A stretch of 18,094 nt of DNA. Source: an uncultured Eubacteriales bacterium. Its GTDB lineage: Bacteria; Bacillota; Clostridia; Lachnospirales; CAG-274. The stretch is from contig CABVAP010000034.1 in the NCBI GenBank assembly GCA_902496345.1, forward strand, positions 1-18,094, read 5' to 3'. Shown here piece by piece: positions 1 through 8,548 of the stretch. Both the position numbers and the translations under genes were made by a program. A model generated the notes under the pieces. The model ran no database searches. It was not told the DNA's origin and saw only the letters and a program-made list of their open reading frames with translations. How positions within the stretch are numbered: the stretch's first letter is position 1; each line of letters starts with the position of its first letter.

Positions 1-195
1 ATTTTTATCGTTATTGTCGATTTCAAAAAGCGTCGCAGACTTTTATCCGCAAGCGGAAATCGCATTTTCGCTGAGGAAAACAGTTGTTTCAAGGGCTTAA
101 AAGCCTTGTGTGCAGAAACAGCTGTTTACTCATCTAGTTTAATTTGCAAAAAATCGTTGATTTTTTGCAAGGCTGTCGACTTTATCGACAGCCTG
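1..195 (+). repeat. 195-bp hairpin-rich interspersed repeat, left copy
   Basis: This stretch is matched without gaps by the reverse complement of 17895-18089; I count about 15 differences in 195 positions. It is built from successive inverted repeats: 53-71 (GCGGAAAT/ATTTTCGC with one G-T), an outer arm pair 78-89 and 116-127 around an inner hairpin near 90-108, a long A/T-rich hairpin 144-170 with a 10-bp core, and a 9-bp stem 171-193 with loop CTTTA. It begins at the first base of the window, so its true left end is unknown. It lies 16 bp past the thyX stop, and its stems 171-193 and 144-170 could end the thyX transcript. No ORF of note lies in it. It looks like a REP/MITE-like or structured non-coding element; the family is not recognised. 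Confidence 0.9.
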
Positions 196-211
196 AAATT
201 CTTTTAAAGAA

Positions 212-844
212 TCAATCTAAATCCCCGAATATAACAGGTAAAAGTTCTTTAAATTCTTTTAAAATCATACCAGCGATTTCTCTCATCTGAGGGTGAGCAG
301 CTGGGGCGTGTCTAAGTTTAAAGAAATGACGCCATTCTCGTAAATTCATAGTAACAACAATTTCTGTTTTAAGCGAATTAGGTAAAATAGACCTAGCCTG
401 TTCAGCCTTTGCACCCATTTCAATAAGTTTGTTATAGTTTTTTTCAGCAAAAGCCATACTTTCTTTCCAAACCTCATAACATTTCTTGTCTTCTTCAGAA
501 TCTTCGTTCCAGAAACAAGGTTTAATAAAAGTAAGTTCATTTCCAAATTTGTCTTTTGCATAGTTGCAATATCTTGTAGACTCCTGAGAAAAGCTAGCAA
601 TTCTATGGCGTACTATTTCGTGAGTAACACCCCTGTCACAGATAATTCGTACAGTTATTTTTTCGTGTTCAATAACTGATTCGTGACCTCTTTTTAAGAT
701 GTTAGATATAAATTTTTCAGCAGAGCCATCGGAAATAGCATTTTCACTTTTGTAACAAGTTCTTCCGGCTCTTTCAATAACACCCATAATTTTCTTTGGG
801 TCAATTTCATCTTCTATAATAAAACTTGGTTCTATAATTCTCAT
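212..844 (-). CDS. thyX: Flavin-dependent thymidylate synthase ThyX
   Basis: ThyX makes dTMP from dUMP using methylene-tetrahydrofolate, FAD and NADPH, in the cytoplasm; it replaces ThyA. The protein has 210 residues, at the short end of the family. The signature RHRx7S is intact at residues 79-89, followed by STR (89-91). The N-terminal ERAGRTCY block (24-31) and the C-terminal block NLREWRHFFKLR (167-178), which carries the nucleotide-binding Arg residues, are also present. The start is set by an AAGGAGAG site just upstream of the ATG at 844. It is the last gene of the leftward block; 104 bp separate it from coaX, so it may be transcribed separately or by read-through. The structured repeat at 1-195 follows directly. 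Identification is firm. Confidence 0.97.
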   Translation of the reverse strand: MRIIEPSFIIEDEIDPKKIMGVIERAGRTCYKSENAISDGSAEKFISNILKRGHESVIEHEKITVRIICDRGVTHEIVRHRIASFSQESTRYCNYAKDKFGNELTFIKPCFWNEDSEEDKKCYEVWKESMAFAEKNYNKLIEMGAKAEQARSILPNSLKTEIVVTMNLREWRHFFKLRHAPAAHPQMREIAGMILKEFKELLPVIFGDLD

Positions 845-948
845 TTTTCTCTCCTTAAATTTTGTATCTTGTTTATAGTCTAATTTTCAAAATAAAACAT
901 TTTAAAAACTTTAAACTTTTCACTCCAAATATCTAATTTCAACATATT

Positions 949-1719
949 CTAAAGATTTTTCTTATAAATAGAGTAAAGCCCTCTAAGAAGTAAGTTTTCA
1001 TCATAAATAATTTCTTTTTTACAGTAAGGAATTATAAGCCCAGAAATTCCACCTGTTGCAACAACAGTACAATCACTACTTGTTTCTTCTTCAATTCTGT
1101 CAATCATACCGTCAATCATAGCAGCATTTCCATATATAACCCCACTACGCATACACTCTATTGTATTTTTCCCTAAAGTTTTCTTTGGAGCGATGAGGCT
1201 TATTCCTGGAAGTTGGGCTGCCCTCTGTGAAATAGCGTCCAACGATACTTTTATACCTGGCATAATACAGCCACCTATATAGTTTTTCTTTTCATCGACT
1301 ACAGAAATTGTTGTTGCCGTACCCATATCGATTATAATAATCGGTGGCTTAAACTTTTCAAGTGCTGAAACAGCGTTGACAATAAGGTCGCTACCAACTT
1401 GAGCAGGGTTATCCATTAATATATTAAGACCAGTTTTAACCCCAGGTCCAACTATTATAGGAGAAATTCCTGTCAAAAGTTTTACACCTCTTTCAACAGC
1501 GTTCAAAACAGGGGGAACTACAGAAGAAATTATACAGCCGTCAATTTTTTCTGTGTTAAAGTTGTATAGGTCAATGATGTGTTTAAATTGCACACCATAT
1601 TGTTCAGCCGTAAAAGTTCTGTCTGTAGCTGTTCTTGCCGTAAACAAAATCTCCCCTGTTTCTTTTTTGATAGTACCAAGAACAATGTTTGTATTTCCTA
1701 TGTCTATTGCTAAAATCAT
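949..1719 (-). CDS. coaX: Type III pantothenate kinase
   Basis: CoaX phosphorylates pantothenate with ATP, the first step of coenzyme A synthesis, in the cytoplasm. At 256 residues it has normal family length. It is an ASKHA-fold kinase: the phosphate-1 loop DIGNTN is at residues 6-11, the GSD motif with the catalytic Asp at 109-111, the phosphate-2 loop DMGTATT at 131-137, and the GGCIMPG block at 149-155. Type III enzymes typically need a monovalent cation and are not inhibited by CoA. The ATG at 1719 follows a modest GAGAGG site. It starts 13 bp after the stop of the upstream membrane protein, so the two are probably co-transcribed. No biotin-repressor (BirA) domain or gene accompanies it here. 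Confidence 0.96.
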   Translation of the reverse strand: MILAIDIGNTNIVLGTIKKETGEILFTARTATDRTFTAEQYGVQFKHIIDLYNFNTEKIDGCIISSVVPPVLNAVERGVKLLTGISPIIVGPGVKTGLNILMDNPAQVGSDLIVNAVSALEKFKPPIIIIDMGTATTISVVDEKKNYIGGCIMPGIKVSLDAISQRAAQLPGISLIAPKKTLGKNTIECMRSGVIYGNAAMIDGMIDRIEEETSSDCTVVATGGISGLIIPYCKKEIIYDENLLLRGLYSIYKKNL

Positions 1720-1732
1720 AATAAAAGCCTCT

Positions 1733-2347
1733 CTAATTAAAATTACTGTCTGTTGTTCTAAATGAATTTATTTTCCATAGTCCATTTTCGTCTTTTATGA
1801 TGTTAAAGAGCATATAAGCCTTTAGAGGACTACCGTCTTCATTGGTCGCATTAGTGTTTATAGTTGTTCTAACTTCACAAGTATTGTATTCCTTGTCATA
1901 CATAGGTGGCTTTGATTCGACATCTATAACAGAAATCTTTTGTGATTTAAGTTGTTCAACGCCCTCTTTAAGTTTTTCAAGTTGTGCTTCAAAAGTATTT
2001 TTTTCAGCAAGCTCTGTAGAGAAAAGATTTCTTTGAATGTGCAGAACTTCTGCAAAAATATCTTCGTTTCGTATCATATCACCATAGAGCAATTTGTAGC
2101 ACTTTCCATAGAACTGCATAACTTCATCAGGTGTTTTAGGATAATTTGTTTTTAAATCTGTATTTTTTATATCAGAGTATAAAACTTCAGCAGATGCCTT
2201 TTTATTGCTTTCAAAATCTCCGTGCATAGAGTCACTTGCTGACAAATACGAATCAAACGCAATTTTTCCAACGATTACAACACAGGTTATAACGATTAGG
2301 GCTATTAATAATTTGATTATGCCCTTGTTTTTACTGTTAGTAGCCAT
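1733..2347 (-). CDS. Membrane-anchored protein of unknown function (DUF6715-like?)
   Basis: A 204-residue protein with one N-terminal transmembrane segment (about residues 10-32, preceded by lysines), then a soluble, charged domain predicted to lie outside the membrane. The middle has a helical stretch with a YPKTPDEVMQFY segment (69-80) and a Lys/Glu-rich helix around 113-137; the C-terminal third looks beta-rich and ends in LWKINSF (190-196), as in NTF2-like or small secreted domains. From memory this layout resembles the DUF6715 proteins of Lachnospiraceae; I could not check that. The ATG at 2347 has a GAGGTG site; an in-frame GTG at 2356 lies within that site and is not the start. It sits between engB (9 bp before the longer frame) and coaX. 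Function unknown. Confidence 0.85.
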   Translation of the reverse strand: MATNSKNKGIIKLLIALIVITCVVIVGKIAFDSYLSASDSMHGDFESNKKASAEVLYSDIKNTDLKTNYPKTPDEVMQFYGKCYKLLYGDMIRNEDIFAEVLHIQRNLFSTELAEKNTFEAQLEKLKEGVEQLKSQKISVIDVESKPPMYDKEYNTCEVRTTINTNATNEDGSPLKAYMLFNIIKDENGLWKINSFRTTDSNFN

Positions 2348-2365
2348 AAAAATCACCTCTATTTT

Positions 2366-2989
2366 TTAAAGTTCGGCACTTTCGTTTTCTTGATTATTTT
2401 CGGCTATACCGGTAACTTTTTCGATTACTTCCCAAAGTTCCTCTTTACCACTTTTGTTTTCGCTTGAAAACGGTATTATAATGTCATCTTTTTCAAGCTC
2501 AAGTGATTTGATGATTACAGATAAATGTTTTTTAACTTGACTTCTTTTAAGTTTATCACTTTTTGTTGCAACAATTATTATTTTATGCCCATAATGACGT
2601 AACCACTCATACATCATTTTATCGTTTGCACCTGGTTCGTGGCGAATATCTATAAGCAAAATAATTGCTTTCAAAAATTCCCTTTTCATAAGGTAATTTT
2701 CAATCATTTTGCCCCACTTTTCCTGTTCGCTTTTTGATGTTTTGGCATATCCATATCCAGGAAGGTCAACGAACATAACAGAGTCTTCAACCTTGTAAAA
2801 ATTTATTGTTCTTGTTTTACCAGGGTTTCCACTTGTTCTTGCAAGGGCCTTTCTGTTAATCATAGCGTTTATAAGAGAAGACTTACCAACGTTTGACTTT
2901 CCGGCAAAAGCGACTTCTGGAAGTCCCCCTGTTGGGTACTGTTCTTTTTTTACAGCAACAGCCTCAAGATTTACATTGTTTACGTTCAA
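2366..2989 (-). CDS. engB: Ribosome-biogenesis GTPase EngB (YsxC/YihA)
   Basis: EngB is a small TRAFAC-class GTPase needed for assembly of the large ribosomal subunit and is usually essential. All G motifs are visible in the 207 residues: G1 GKSNVGKSS at 30-38, a G2 region with Thr around 58-61, G3 DLPG at 75-78, G4 TKSD at 142-145 and a G5 region SSENKSG at 175-181. The start is a TTG at 2989, with AAGGAGG 10 bp upstream; the N-terminus then matches the family (NLEAVAVKKEQYP). The start overlaps the recD2 stop by 4 bases (TTGA), which implies translational coupling. The C-terminal tail (about 196-207) is acidic and variable. Firm call. Confidence 0.96.
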   Translation of the reverse strand: MNVNNVNLEAVAVKKEQYPTGGLPEVAFAGKSNVGKSSLINAMINRKALARTSGNPGKTRTINFYKVEDSVMFVDLPGYGYAKTSKSEQEKWGKMIENYLMKREFLKAIILLIDIRHEPGANDKMMYEWLRHYGHKIIIVATKSDKLKRSQVKKHLSVIIKSLELEKDDIIIPFSSENKSGKEELWEVIEKVTGIAENNQENESAEL

Positions 2990-5262
2990 GATAAAGTAAC
3001 CTCCTTCATTTCTATAATTCTCTTTTTAAGTTGAGTATATCGGTCAATTTGTTTGTTGTTGTCAATCATTCTGTACAGCACATCTGGTATACCGACAAGT
3101 ACAGCAAGTTCTTTCGCCCTTGTAACGGCAGTATATATAAGATTTCTGTTCAATAACATATCAGGGCCATTGTATATAGGGATTACAATAGCACGATATT
3201 CGCTACCTTGAGATTTGTGTATAGTTATAGCGTAAGATAGTTCAAGTTCATCGAGCTGAGTAAAATCATATTTAACAACTTTAAGGTCATCAAAAAGCAC
3301 TTCGATATATTCCGAGTCGTTGTCTATTCTTTCTATTATGCCCTCATCACCGTTGAAAATTCCGATTCCCTCATCTATGACACGTCTTGTCCTGTCATAA
3401 ATAGTCCAAGTCATATTGTAATTATTTTTTATTTGCATAACCTTGTCGCCCTCACGGAAAATAGTTTTTCTAAATTCCTTTTCAGACTTGTAAGGGTCTT
3501 TTGGGTTTAGCGTTGCCTGTATAACTGCATTTAGGTTTGTTGTTCCTAGTGGAGATTTTCTCATCGGTGTAAGTATTTGAATTTCTTTTCTTTCACAATT
3601 TAGATATTTTGGCAATCTTGTTGTTATAAGTTCAAGTATAGTATCAGAAATTCTATTTGAGTCAAACCTTTTCATAAAGAAAAAATCTTTTTCTTTTTCA
3701 TTCAAAACAGGATATTCGCCGTTGTTTATCCTATGTGCATTCATAACGATTGCACTTTGTTCAGCTTGTCTAAAGATTTCATTTAATCTAACAACCTTTA
3801 TGCACCCACTGTTTATTATATCTTTAAGTACGTTTCCAGGTCCAACAGACGGCAACTGGTCAACATCACCGACAAGAATAAGCCTAGTCCCGTAAGGGAT
3901 AGCTTTCAAAAGATTGTACATAAGGGTTATATCGACCATAGAACTTTCGTCTATTATTATAACATCGGCTTCAATTGGGTTATCTTCGTCTTTTTCAAAT
4001 GACTGTTTTTTGCTATCATCTGTTATAAAGTTTATCCCCAAAAGCCTGTGGATTGTTTGTGCGTCAAGTCCTGTTGTTTCTGTCATTCTTTTTGCAGCAC
4101 GACCTGTAGGTGCTGCAAGACTTATCTCATAACCCTCTGTTTGCAAAAGTTTTATTATTGTATTTATTGTTGTCGTTTTACCTGTTCCAGGACCACCTGT
4201 TATAACAAGAACGCCATTTTGCATAGCTTCCATAACAGCAAGCTTTTGTTGCTTTGCAAGTGTTATGCCACTATCTTTTTCAATTTTAGCAATTTCTTTG
4301 TTATAGTCAACTTTGTCTTTAAGTTCAGCAAGAGAGAGTTCAACAAGCTTTCTTGCGACAGAACTTTCCGAATAAAAATATGAGTTAAGAAAAACTATCT
4401 TTCCAATTTCATCATCATTTTCAACCCAAACTTGTTTTGTTATGTTAAGCTCAAGTACAGTATTTTCGATTACCTCTGGAGCAATCAAAAGAAGTTCAGA
4501 CGCCTTTAACTTTAATTTTTCCATAGGCAAATAGGTATTACCGTTGTTTGCCTCCCTGTTCAATATAAACTTTATTCCAGATTCAATCCTAAATTTTGAC
4601 TCTTTTTCAAAACCAACTTTTTCAGCGATAGCGTCTGCCATTTTAAATCCTATGCCAAAAATCTCATCAGCCAGTATATAAGGATTTTTTTGAACCATAT
4701 AAAGGGTATTTTCTTTAAATTTTTTGTATATTTTAAGTGCATAAACAGGGCTTATTCCAAAGTCTTGAAGATAAAGCATAGCCTTTCTAAGTTCGGTTTG
4801 TTCGTGGAAAATTTCACCTATAGATATAGCCTTTGACCTGCTTATACCTCTGATAACAGATAACCTTTCTGGTTCATTTTCCAAAACGTCAAGGGTTTCC
4901 GTTCCAAATTCAGAAACAATTTTATTTGCAATTTTAGGACCAATTCCTTTTATAACGCCAGAAGCAAGGTATCTTTCAATTCCCTTTTCGGTTGTCGGAA
5001 TTGTTTTTTCATAAGTAAGTACGCTGATTTGTTTCCCGTAAGATGGGTGTACGACAAAAGAGCCTGTAACTTTAATGTTTTCCCCTTCATTTATAGTAGG
5101 AATTGTACCAACACAGGCAATTTCATCGTCAATATCAACGTCATCATCTTTATTTTTATTATCATTATATTCGGTTTCGAGGTAAAAGACAGTGTAACCA
5201 TTTTCCGGATTATGAAAAACGATGTTGCTAACAATTCCCTCAATAATAATTTGATTGTCCAT
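2986..5262 (-). CDS. recD2: RecD2-type ATP-dependent DNA helicase (SF1B)
   Basis: RecD2 is a 5'-3' DNA helicase of Gram-positive bacteria that works outside a RecBCD complex, in replication-fork maintenance and repair. The 758-residue protein has an N-terminal OB-like region (1-85), helix-hairpin-helix repeats (about 95-215, for example GVIKGIGPKIANKI and VIRGISRSKA), then the helicase core: Walker A GGPGTGKT (356-363), Walker B IIIDESSMVD (435-444), motif III GDVDQLPS (465-472), motif V AITIHKSQG (678-686) and motif VI TAVTRAKE (711-718). The start is the ATG at 5262, preceded by an AGGTGG site; an in-frame start at 5301 would add 13 residues and lacks a site. A short insert (about 620-634) precedes the GIFNGDEG block. 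It is coupled to engB. Confidence 0.96.
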   Translation of the reverse strand: MDNQIIIEGIVSNIVFHNPENGYTVFYLETEYNDNKNKDDDVDIDDEIACVGTIPTINEGENIKVTGSFVVHPSYGKQISVLTYEKTIPTTEKGIERYLASGVIKGIGPKIANKIVSEFGTETLDVLENEPERLSVIRGISRSKAISIGEIFHEQTELRKAMLYLQDFGISPVYALKIYKKFKENTLYMVQKNPYILADEIFGIGFKMADAIAEKVGFEKESKFRIESGIKFILNREANNGNTYLPMEKLKLKASELLLIAPEVIENTVLELNITKQVWVENDDEIGKIVFLNSYFYSESSVARKLVELSLAELKDKVDYNKEIAKIEKDSGITLAKQQKLAVMEAMQNGVLVITGGPGTGKTTTINTIIKLLQTEGYEISLAAPTGRAAKRMTETTGLDAQTIHRLLGINFITDDSKKQSFEKDEDNPIEADVIIIDESSMVDITLMYNLLKAIPYGTRLILVGDVDQLPSVGPGNVLKDIINSGCIKVVRLNEIFRQAEQSAIVMNAHRINNGEYPVLNEKEKDFFFMKRFDSNRISDTILELITTRLPKYLNCERKEIQILTPMRKSPLGTTNLNAVIQATLNPKDPYKSEKEFRKTIFREGDKVMQIKNNYNMTWTIYDRTRRVIDEGIGIFNGDEGIIERIDNDSEYIEVLFDDLKVVKYDFTQLDELELSYAITIHKSQGSEYRAIVIPIYNGPDMLLNRNLIYTAVTRAKELAVLVGIPDVLYRMIDNNKQIDRYTQLKKRIIEMKEVTLS

Positions 5263-5392
5263 TATAATCCACCTAAATATTGCAAATACACTTGTAACCA
5301 CAACTTAAACAGCAGTCATAAAATTTTCTCATATAATAAAATTATACAAGATAAACGCCCAGTTAATAGGCTTTTATATTTTTGTATATCCA

Positions 5393-6436
5393 CTATTCGC
5401 CAATTAACTTAGTAATTCCGTCAGCTATTCCTTTTGCTACTTTATCAGAGAACTTACTGTCATTAGAAAATTTTATTGATAAATACCCAGTTGGAACTTT
5501 AAAATTTTTGATACCTATTTTTTCAGTTTTAACAATATCAAAATTTCCTAAACCAGTAATTTTTTCAAGTGAGTCTTTAAGGGTTGAAACGTTTTTTATA
5601 GCCATATCCTGAGGGTTACCCGTATCATTTGTAGAATAGAATATCTGGCTGTTTACACTAACATCGCCACCACCTAAGCTACAGAGATGAACAGATAAAA
5701 AGTAATCAGCGAGCTGTTTTGCCATAAACAAACGAGCATTTTGTTCAGAGTAAACGTCATTTTCCCTTGTAAGATATATTTTAACTTTGCTAGAGTTTAG
5801 AAAAAATTTTTCAACTTTTTTGCATATATCAAGAACTATATCTTTTTCATACACAGAGCCAAAAGTTTTTCCAAAATCTCTACCACCGTGACCAGCGTCT
5901 AAAACTATAATTTTGTCATAAACATCTCCAGGTGGCAAAAATGAAATCTGTAATTCGTTTTCATTTTCAAAAGTTTTGATTCCGAAAATATCTTTTTCTG
6001 TAACGGTTATAACCGTCTTGTTATATTTGTTGTTTGTCACAAAAACAGAATCAATAAAATCATCATCAACAGAAAAATTTCGTTCTTTAAAATAATTCAA
6101 ATAATCATCAGGCAAAATTATGTCATATTCATTTTCAAAATATTTGTCTTCAAATTCAATTTTTTCAAAATCAAGACTAATAGAGTCACCCTTTGAAATA
6201 TATAAATCACCGTCATTGAAACTAAGTTCAATATCGTCCATCGGTTGTATTTCTTGCTTGTTGTCGACTGTTGTGGTTGCGCTACCATTTTCGCTGTTGT
6301 AAGCTATGACCATAGAAATAGCCATAAAGCAAAATAAAGCGACTAAAATGGCAAAGATAACGTAAAAAAAGGCTTTTTCGCTTTCAAATAGAAAATAACA
6401 TATTAATTTTTTTATTTTTCTAAAAATTTTCTGCAT
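5393..6436 (-). CDS. Membrane-anchored N-acetylmuramoyl-L-alanine amidase family protein (Amidase_3), possibly catalytically impaired
   Basis: The 347-residue protein has an N-terminal transmembrane segment (about 24-46), an unrecognised linker domain (47-170) and a C-terminal Amidase_3 domain (about 174-347). Family members are zinc enzymes that cut the bond between MurNAc and L-Ala in peptidoglycan. The zinc ligands are visible: His183 in DAGHGG, Glu197 in SVYEKD and His250 in SVHLCS. The family's second catalytic Glu, normally in a block like LVEIGFISN near the C-terminus, appears replaced: the matching stretch reads GYLSIKFSND (317-326), with Ser320 where Glu is expected. The ATG at 6436 has an AAAGGGTG site. 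It stands alone, 130 bp upstream of recD2. It may be a weak hydrolase or a wall-binding pseudo-enzyme; the zinc site makes the fold assignment strong. Confidence 0.9.
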   Translation of the reverse strand: MQKIFRKIKKLICYFLFESEKAFFYVIFAILVALFCFMAISMVIAYNSENGSATTTVDNKQEIQPMDDIELSFNDGDLYISKGDSISLDFEKIEFEDKYFENEYDIILPDDYLNYFKERNFSVDDDFIDSVFVTNNKYNKTVITVTEKDIFGIKTFENENELQISFLPPGDVYDKIIVLDAGHGGRDFGKTFGSVYEKDIVLDICKKVEKFFLNSSKVKIYLTRENDVYSEQNARLFMAKQLADYFLSVHLCSLGGGDVSVNSQIFYSTNDTGNPQDMAIKNVSTLKDSLEKITGLGNFDIVKTEKIGIKNFKVPTGYLSIKFSNDSKFSDKVAKGIADGITKLIGE

Positions 6437-6470
6437 AAAATCACCCTTTAACTCGACAATTTATAAGCAT

Positions 6471-6498
6471 AAATCGCATTTTACTGAGGAAAACAGCT
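6471..6498 (+). repeat. Decayed fragment of the 195-bp repeat
   Basis: The stretch starting AAATCGCATTTT and continuing CTGAGGAAAACAGCT matches positions 57-85 of the left repeat with one small indel (CG replaced by A) and a C that agrees with the right copy. Weaker similarity with gaps (TTTATAAGC, then ATAAATCGC) runs upstream to about 6454. The rest of this 167-bp gap between hpt and the amidase gene does not match, so it is a remnant. Orientation is the same as the left copy. Confidence 0.65.
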
Positions 6499-6603
6499 AC
6501 CTATATCAGACCAAATACCTTAAACACCATTTTCCTCTACCTTAGTTCACCCACAATCACAAAATCACACACTTTTGCAAGTCAATAACTTCAGATAACT
6601 TAA

Positions 6604-7137
6604 TTATTTATCTTCTTCAAAATTTAAAATTCCTATGTAAGGCAAGTTTCTATATCTTTCAGCATAGTCAAGACCATAACCAACGATAAATTTATCAGGA
6701 ATTTCAAAACCAACATAATCAACGTCTATATCAAACACACGTCTTTCTGGCTTGTCCAAAAGTGTACAGATTTTAAGTTTGTTAGGTTTTTTCTCTTTTA
6801 AATATTTGTAAAGGTAATTTAATGTTCTACCAGAATCAATAATATCTTCAACAATAATTACGTTTTTACCTTCGATAGGATTTTCAAGGTCTTTGTTGAT
6901 TTTGATGTTTCCACTAGATTCTGTGCCATTTCCATAGCTTGAAACGTCCATAAAGTCGAAAGTAACATTTTGAGTAAGGTTTTTAGCTATGTCAACCATA
7001 AACATAACCCCACCCTTTAATATACAAACAAGAACGATGTCCTCACCATTAAAATCTTTTTCAATCTGAGTTGTAATTTCTTTGATTTTGTCCTTAATTT
7101 GTTCTGCTGAGATAAGCATATTAACTGTTTCTTTCAT
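6604..7137 (-). CDS. hpt: Hypoxanthine phosphoribosyltransferase
   Basis: Hpt joins hypoxanthine or guanine to PRPP to give IMP or GMP, the purine-salvage step, in the cytoplasm. The 177-residue protein has the PP-binding loop LKGGVMF (40-46), the PRPP-binding motif VIIVEDIIDSGRTL (93-106), and the C-terminal base-binding region DKFIVGYGLDYAERYRNLPYIG (split at 148-169) with the conserved Phe/Tyr and Asp-Tyr. The ATG at 7137 is preceded by GGAGGA at spacing 8; an upstream in-frame TTG at 7152 overlaps that site and is rejected. It begins 2 bp after the tilS stop, the tilS-hpt order found across Firmicutes; ftsH, which often follows, is absent. No clear terminator is seen downstream. Confidence 0.97.
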   Translation of the reverse strand: MKETVNMLISAEQIKDKIKEITTQIEKDFNGEDIVLVCILKGGVMFMVDIAKNLTQNVTFDFMDVSSYGNGTESSGNIKINKDLENPIEGKNVIIVEDIIDSGRTLNYLYKYLKEKKPNKLKICTLLDKPERRVFDIDVDYVGFEIPDKFIVGYGLDYAERYRNLPYIGILNFEEDK

Positions 7138-7139
7138 AA

Positions 7140-8531
7140 TTAAATCCTCCAAAAATAAATATTAATTTTTTCTTTAGTATCTTTACCAACCTTGTATAGG
7201 TCAGAAACCTTTACTCCAACAGCACAGACAACATTTTCGTCATCAGCAATAATAGGGATAAAGTTTCTTTGAGCCTGTGAAATTTTTCTTTCAGAAAATA
7301 ATTTTTTCAACTTTTTGTTTCCAGTTCCGTTTACAAAAATTTTATCTCCGTCAAGGCGACTTCTTATTTTGAGAGAGCCATTTATTTTATCTTTGTCTAG
7401 CGATATAGATAAATATGGCTTTTCCTCTGAAAATTCAGAATAATCTTTTTTGCTCAAAACAACAAGCTCATTTATTTCGTCAATTTTGATAAGAACATTA
7501 TACATTAACTTATGGTTAAAAAACAATGGTTCTTTTAAACAAAAAACATTTTTTTTGTTATTTTTTGAAATAATTAAGTTACCATATTTTTTTTGTGCAA
7601 AGACAGATGACGGCAACTCAAGGAATTTACCTGTTTCTTTTTTAGCCAAATCAATAACGTTGTTTATATGTAAATACGAAATATCGTGCAAGTCTTTAGA
7701 GTAATATCGGCAAGCTTTTCTGATAACCCTTCGTTTTATAACATCGTGAAGTTTAGATAGTTTTTCTGTATCAATAACGACTTTCTCCGAAAAATCATCA
7801 TTAAGAACACAATCATAGAAGGCATTTTCCGAAACTTCTTCAAGATATTTTTCTTCTTCCGATATGATAGTTGCATTTTTAACTAAAGACGGTATGATGT
7901 TTTTGTTCATATTTTCAGAAATCCAAGGGATAAGCTTAAGCCTTATTTTATTTCTTGTGTAAACATCTATTGTGTTGGTAATATCCGTCTTAAATTCAAG
8001 ATTGTTATCTTTGCAATATTTTTCTATTTCAAATCGTTCACAATCAATGATAGGTCGTATAATGTTTTTTCTAACAGGGGAAATACCACAAAGCCCTTTT
8101 ATGCCTGTCCCCCTTATAAACCTCATAATGATTGTTTCGGCATTATCATTTTTGTTGTGGGCAACGGCAATTTTCCCATTATCACCACAGACCTCATTAA
8201 AATATTTATATCTGTAAAAACGACCAGCCTCCTCTTCTGTAAGTGAAAGCCTTTTTGCCTCTTTTTTTACATCAACCCTAAAACTAAAAAATTTCACGCC
8301 CAATTCATTGCATAAATCTTTAACATAATTTTCGTCTTCGTCAGCCATTTCCCCACGTATACAATGGTTTATGTGAACAACATTTATGTCAAGATTAAAT
8401 TTATAAGAAAGCCTTTTCAAAATATGTAAAAGGCAGACAGAGTCTGCCCCACCAGAAACACCAACTATAACTCTATCGTTTGGCTGTAGCATATTAAATT
8501 TTTCCACAGTCTGCAAAACTTTATCAAACAA
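7140..8531 (-). CDS. tilS: tRNA(Ile)-lysidine synthetase TilS
   Basis: TilS attaches lysine to C34 of the CAU-anticodon tRNA-Ile, changing its reading from AUG to AUA; it is essential. From the start used here the protein has 463 residues. The PP-loop SGGADS is at 26-31, HINHCIRGE at 53-61, the AHNKNDNAETIIMRFIRGTG block at 124-143 and SPVRKNIIRPII at 151-162; the C-terminal tRNA-binding domain ends with LKKLFSERKIS and related residues. The start is uncertain. The longest frame begins with an ATG at 8588 but has no ribosome site, overlaps the preceding gene by 40 bp and would add a hydrophobic stretch foreign to the family. A TTG at 8531 gives the usual TilS N-terminus (FDKVLQTVEKFNM) and no overlap, with only a weak GGA upstream. 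It lies directly before hpt. Confidence 0.93.
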   Translation of the reverse strand: MFDKVLQTVEKFNMLQPNDRVIVGVSGGADSVCLLHILKRLSYKFNLDINVVHINHCIRGEMADEDENYVKDLCNELGVKFFSFRVDVKKEAKRLSLTEEEAGRFYRYKYFNEVCGDNGKIAVAHNKNDNAETIIMRFIRGTGIKGLCGISPVRKNIIRPIIDCERFEIEKYCKDNNLEFKTDITNTIDVYTRNKIRLKLIPWISENMNKNIIPSLVKNATIISEEEKYLEEVSENAFYDCVLNDDFSEKVVIDTEKLSKLHDVIKRRVIRKACRYYSKDLHDISYLHINNVIDLAKKETGKFLELPSSVFAQKKYGNLIISKNNKKNVFCLKEPLFFNHKLMYNVLIKIDEINELVVLSKKDYSEFSEEKPYLSISLDKDKINGSLKIRSRLDGDKIFVNGTGNKKLKKLFSERKISQAQRNFIPIIADDENVVCAVGVKVSDLYKVGKDTKEKINIYFWRI

Positions 8532-8548
8532 AAAAATCAATCCAATCG

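Noticed and set aside
871..910. Separate thyX promoter in the 104-bp gap after coaX
   Set aside because: TTGAAA and a weak ATACAA-like -10 can be found on the minus strand, but such matches are expected by chance in sequence this A/T-rich.
3914..4383. Plus-strand ORFs opposite recD2 (3914-4132 and 4048-4383)
   Set aside because: They are antisense to strongly conserved helicase motifs, have no ribosome sites and encode low-complexity Cys/Phe-rich peptides.
5263..5301. 13-residue N-terminal extension of RecD2
   Set aside because: No ribosome site upstream of 5301, while the ATG at 5262 has AGGTGG at good spacing and begins at the normal family N-terminus.
5345..5375. Terminator after the amidase gene or promoter for recD2
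   Set aside because: A GCC/GGC stem near 5358-5372 is short and bulged, and the TATAAT near 5342-5347 has no -35; neither is good enough to list.
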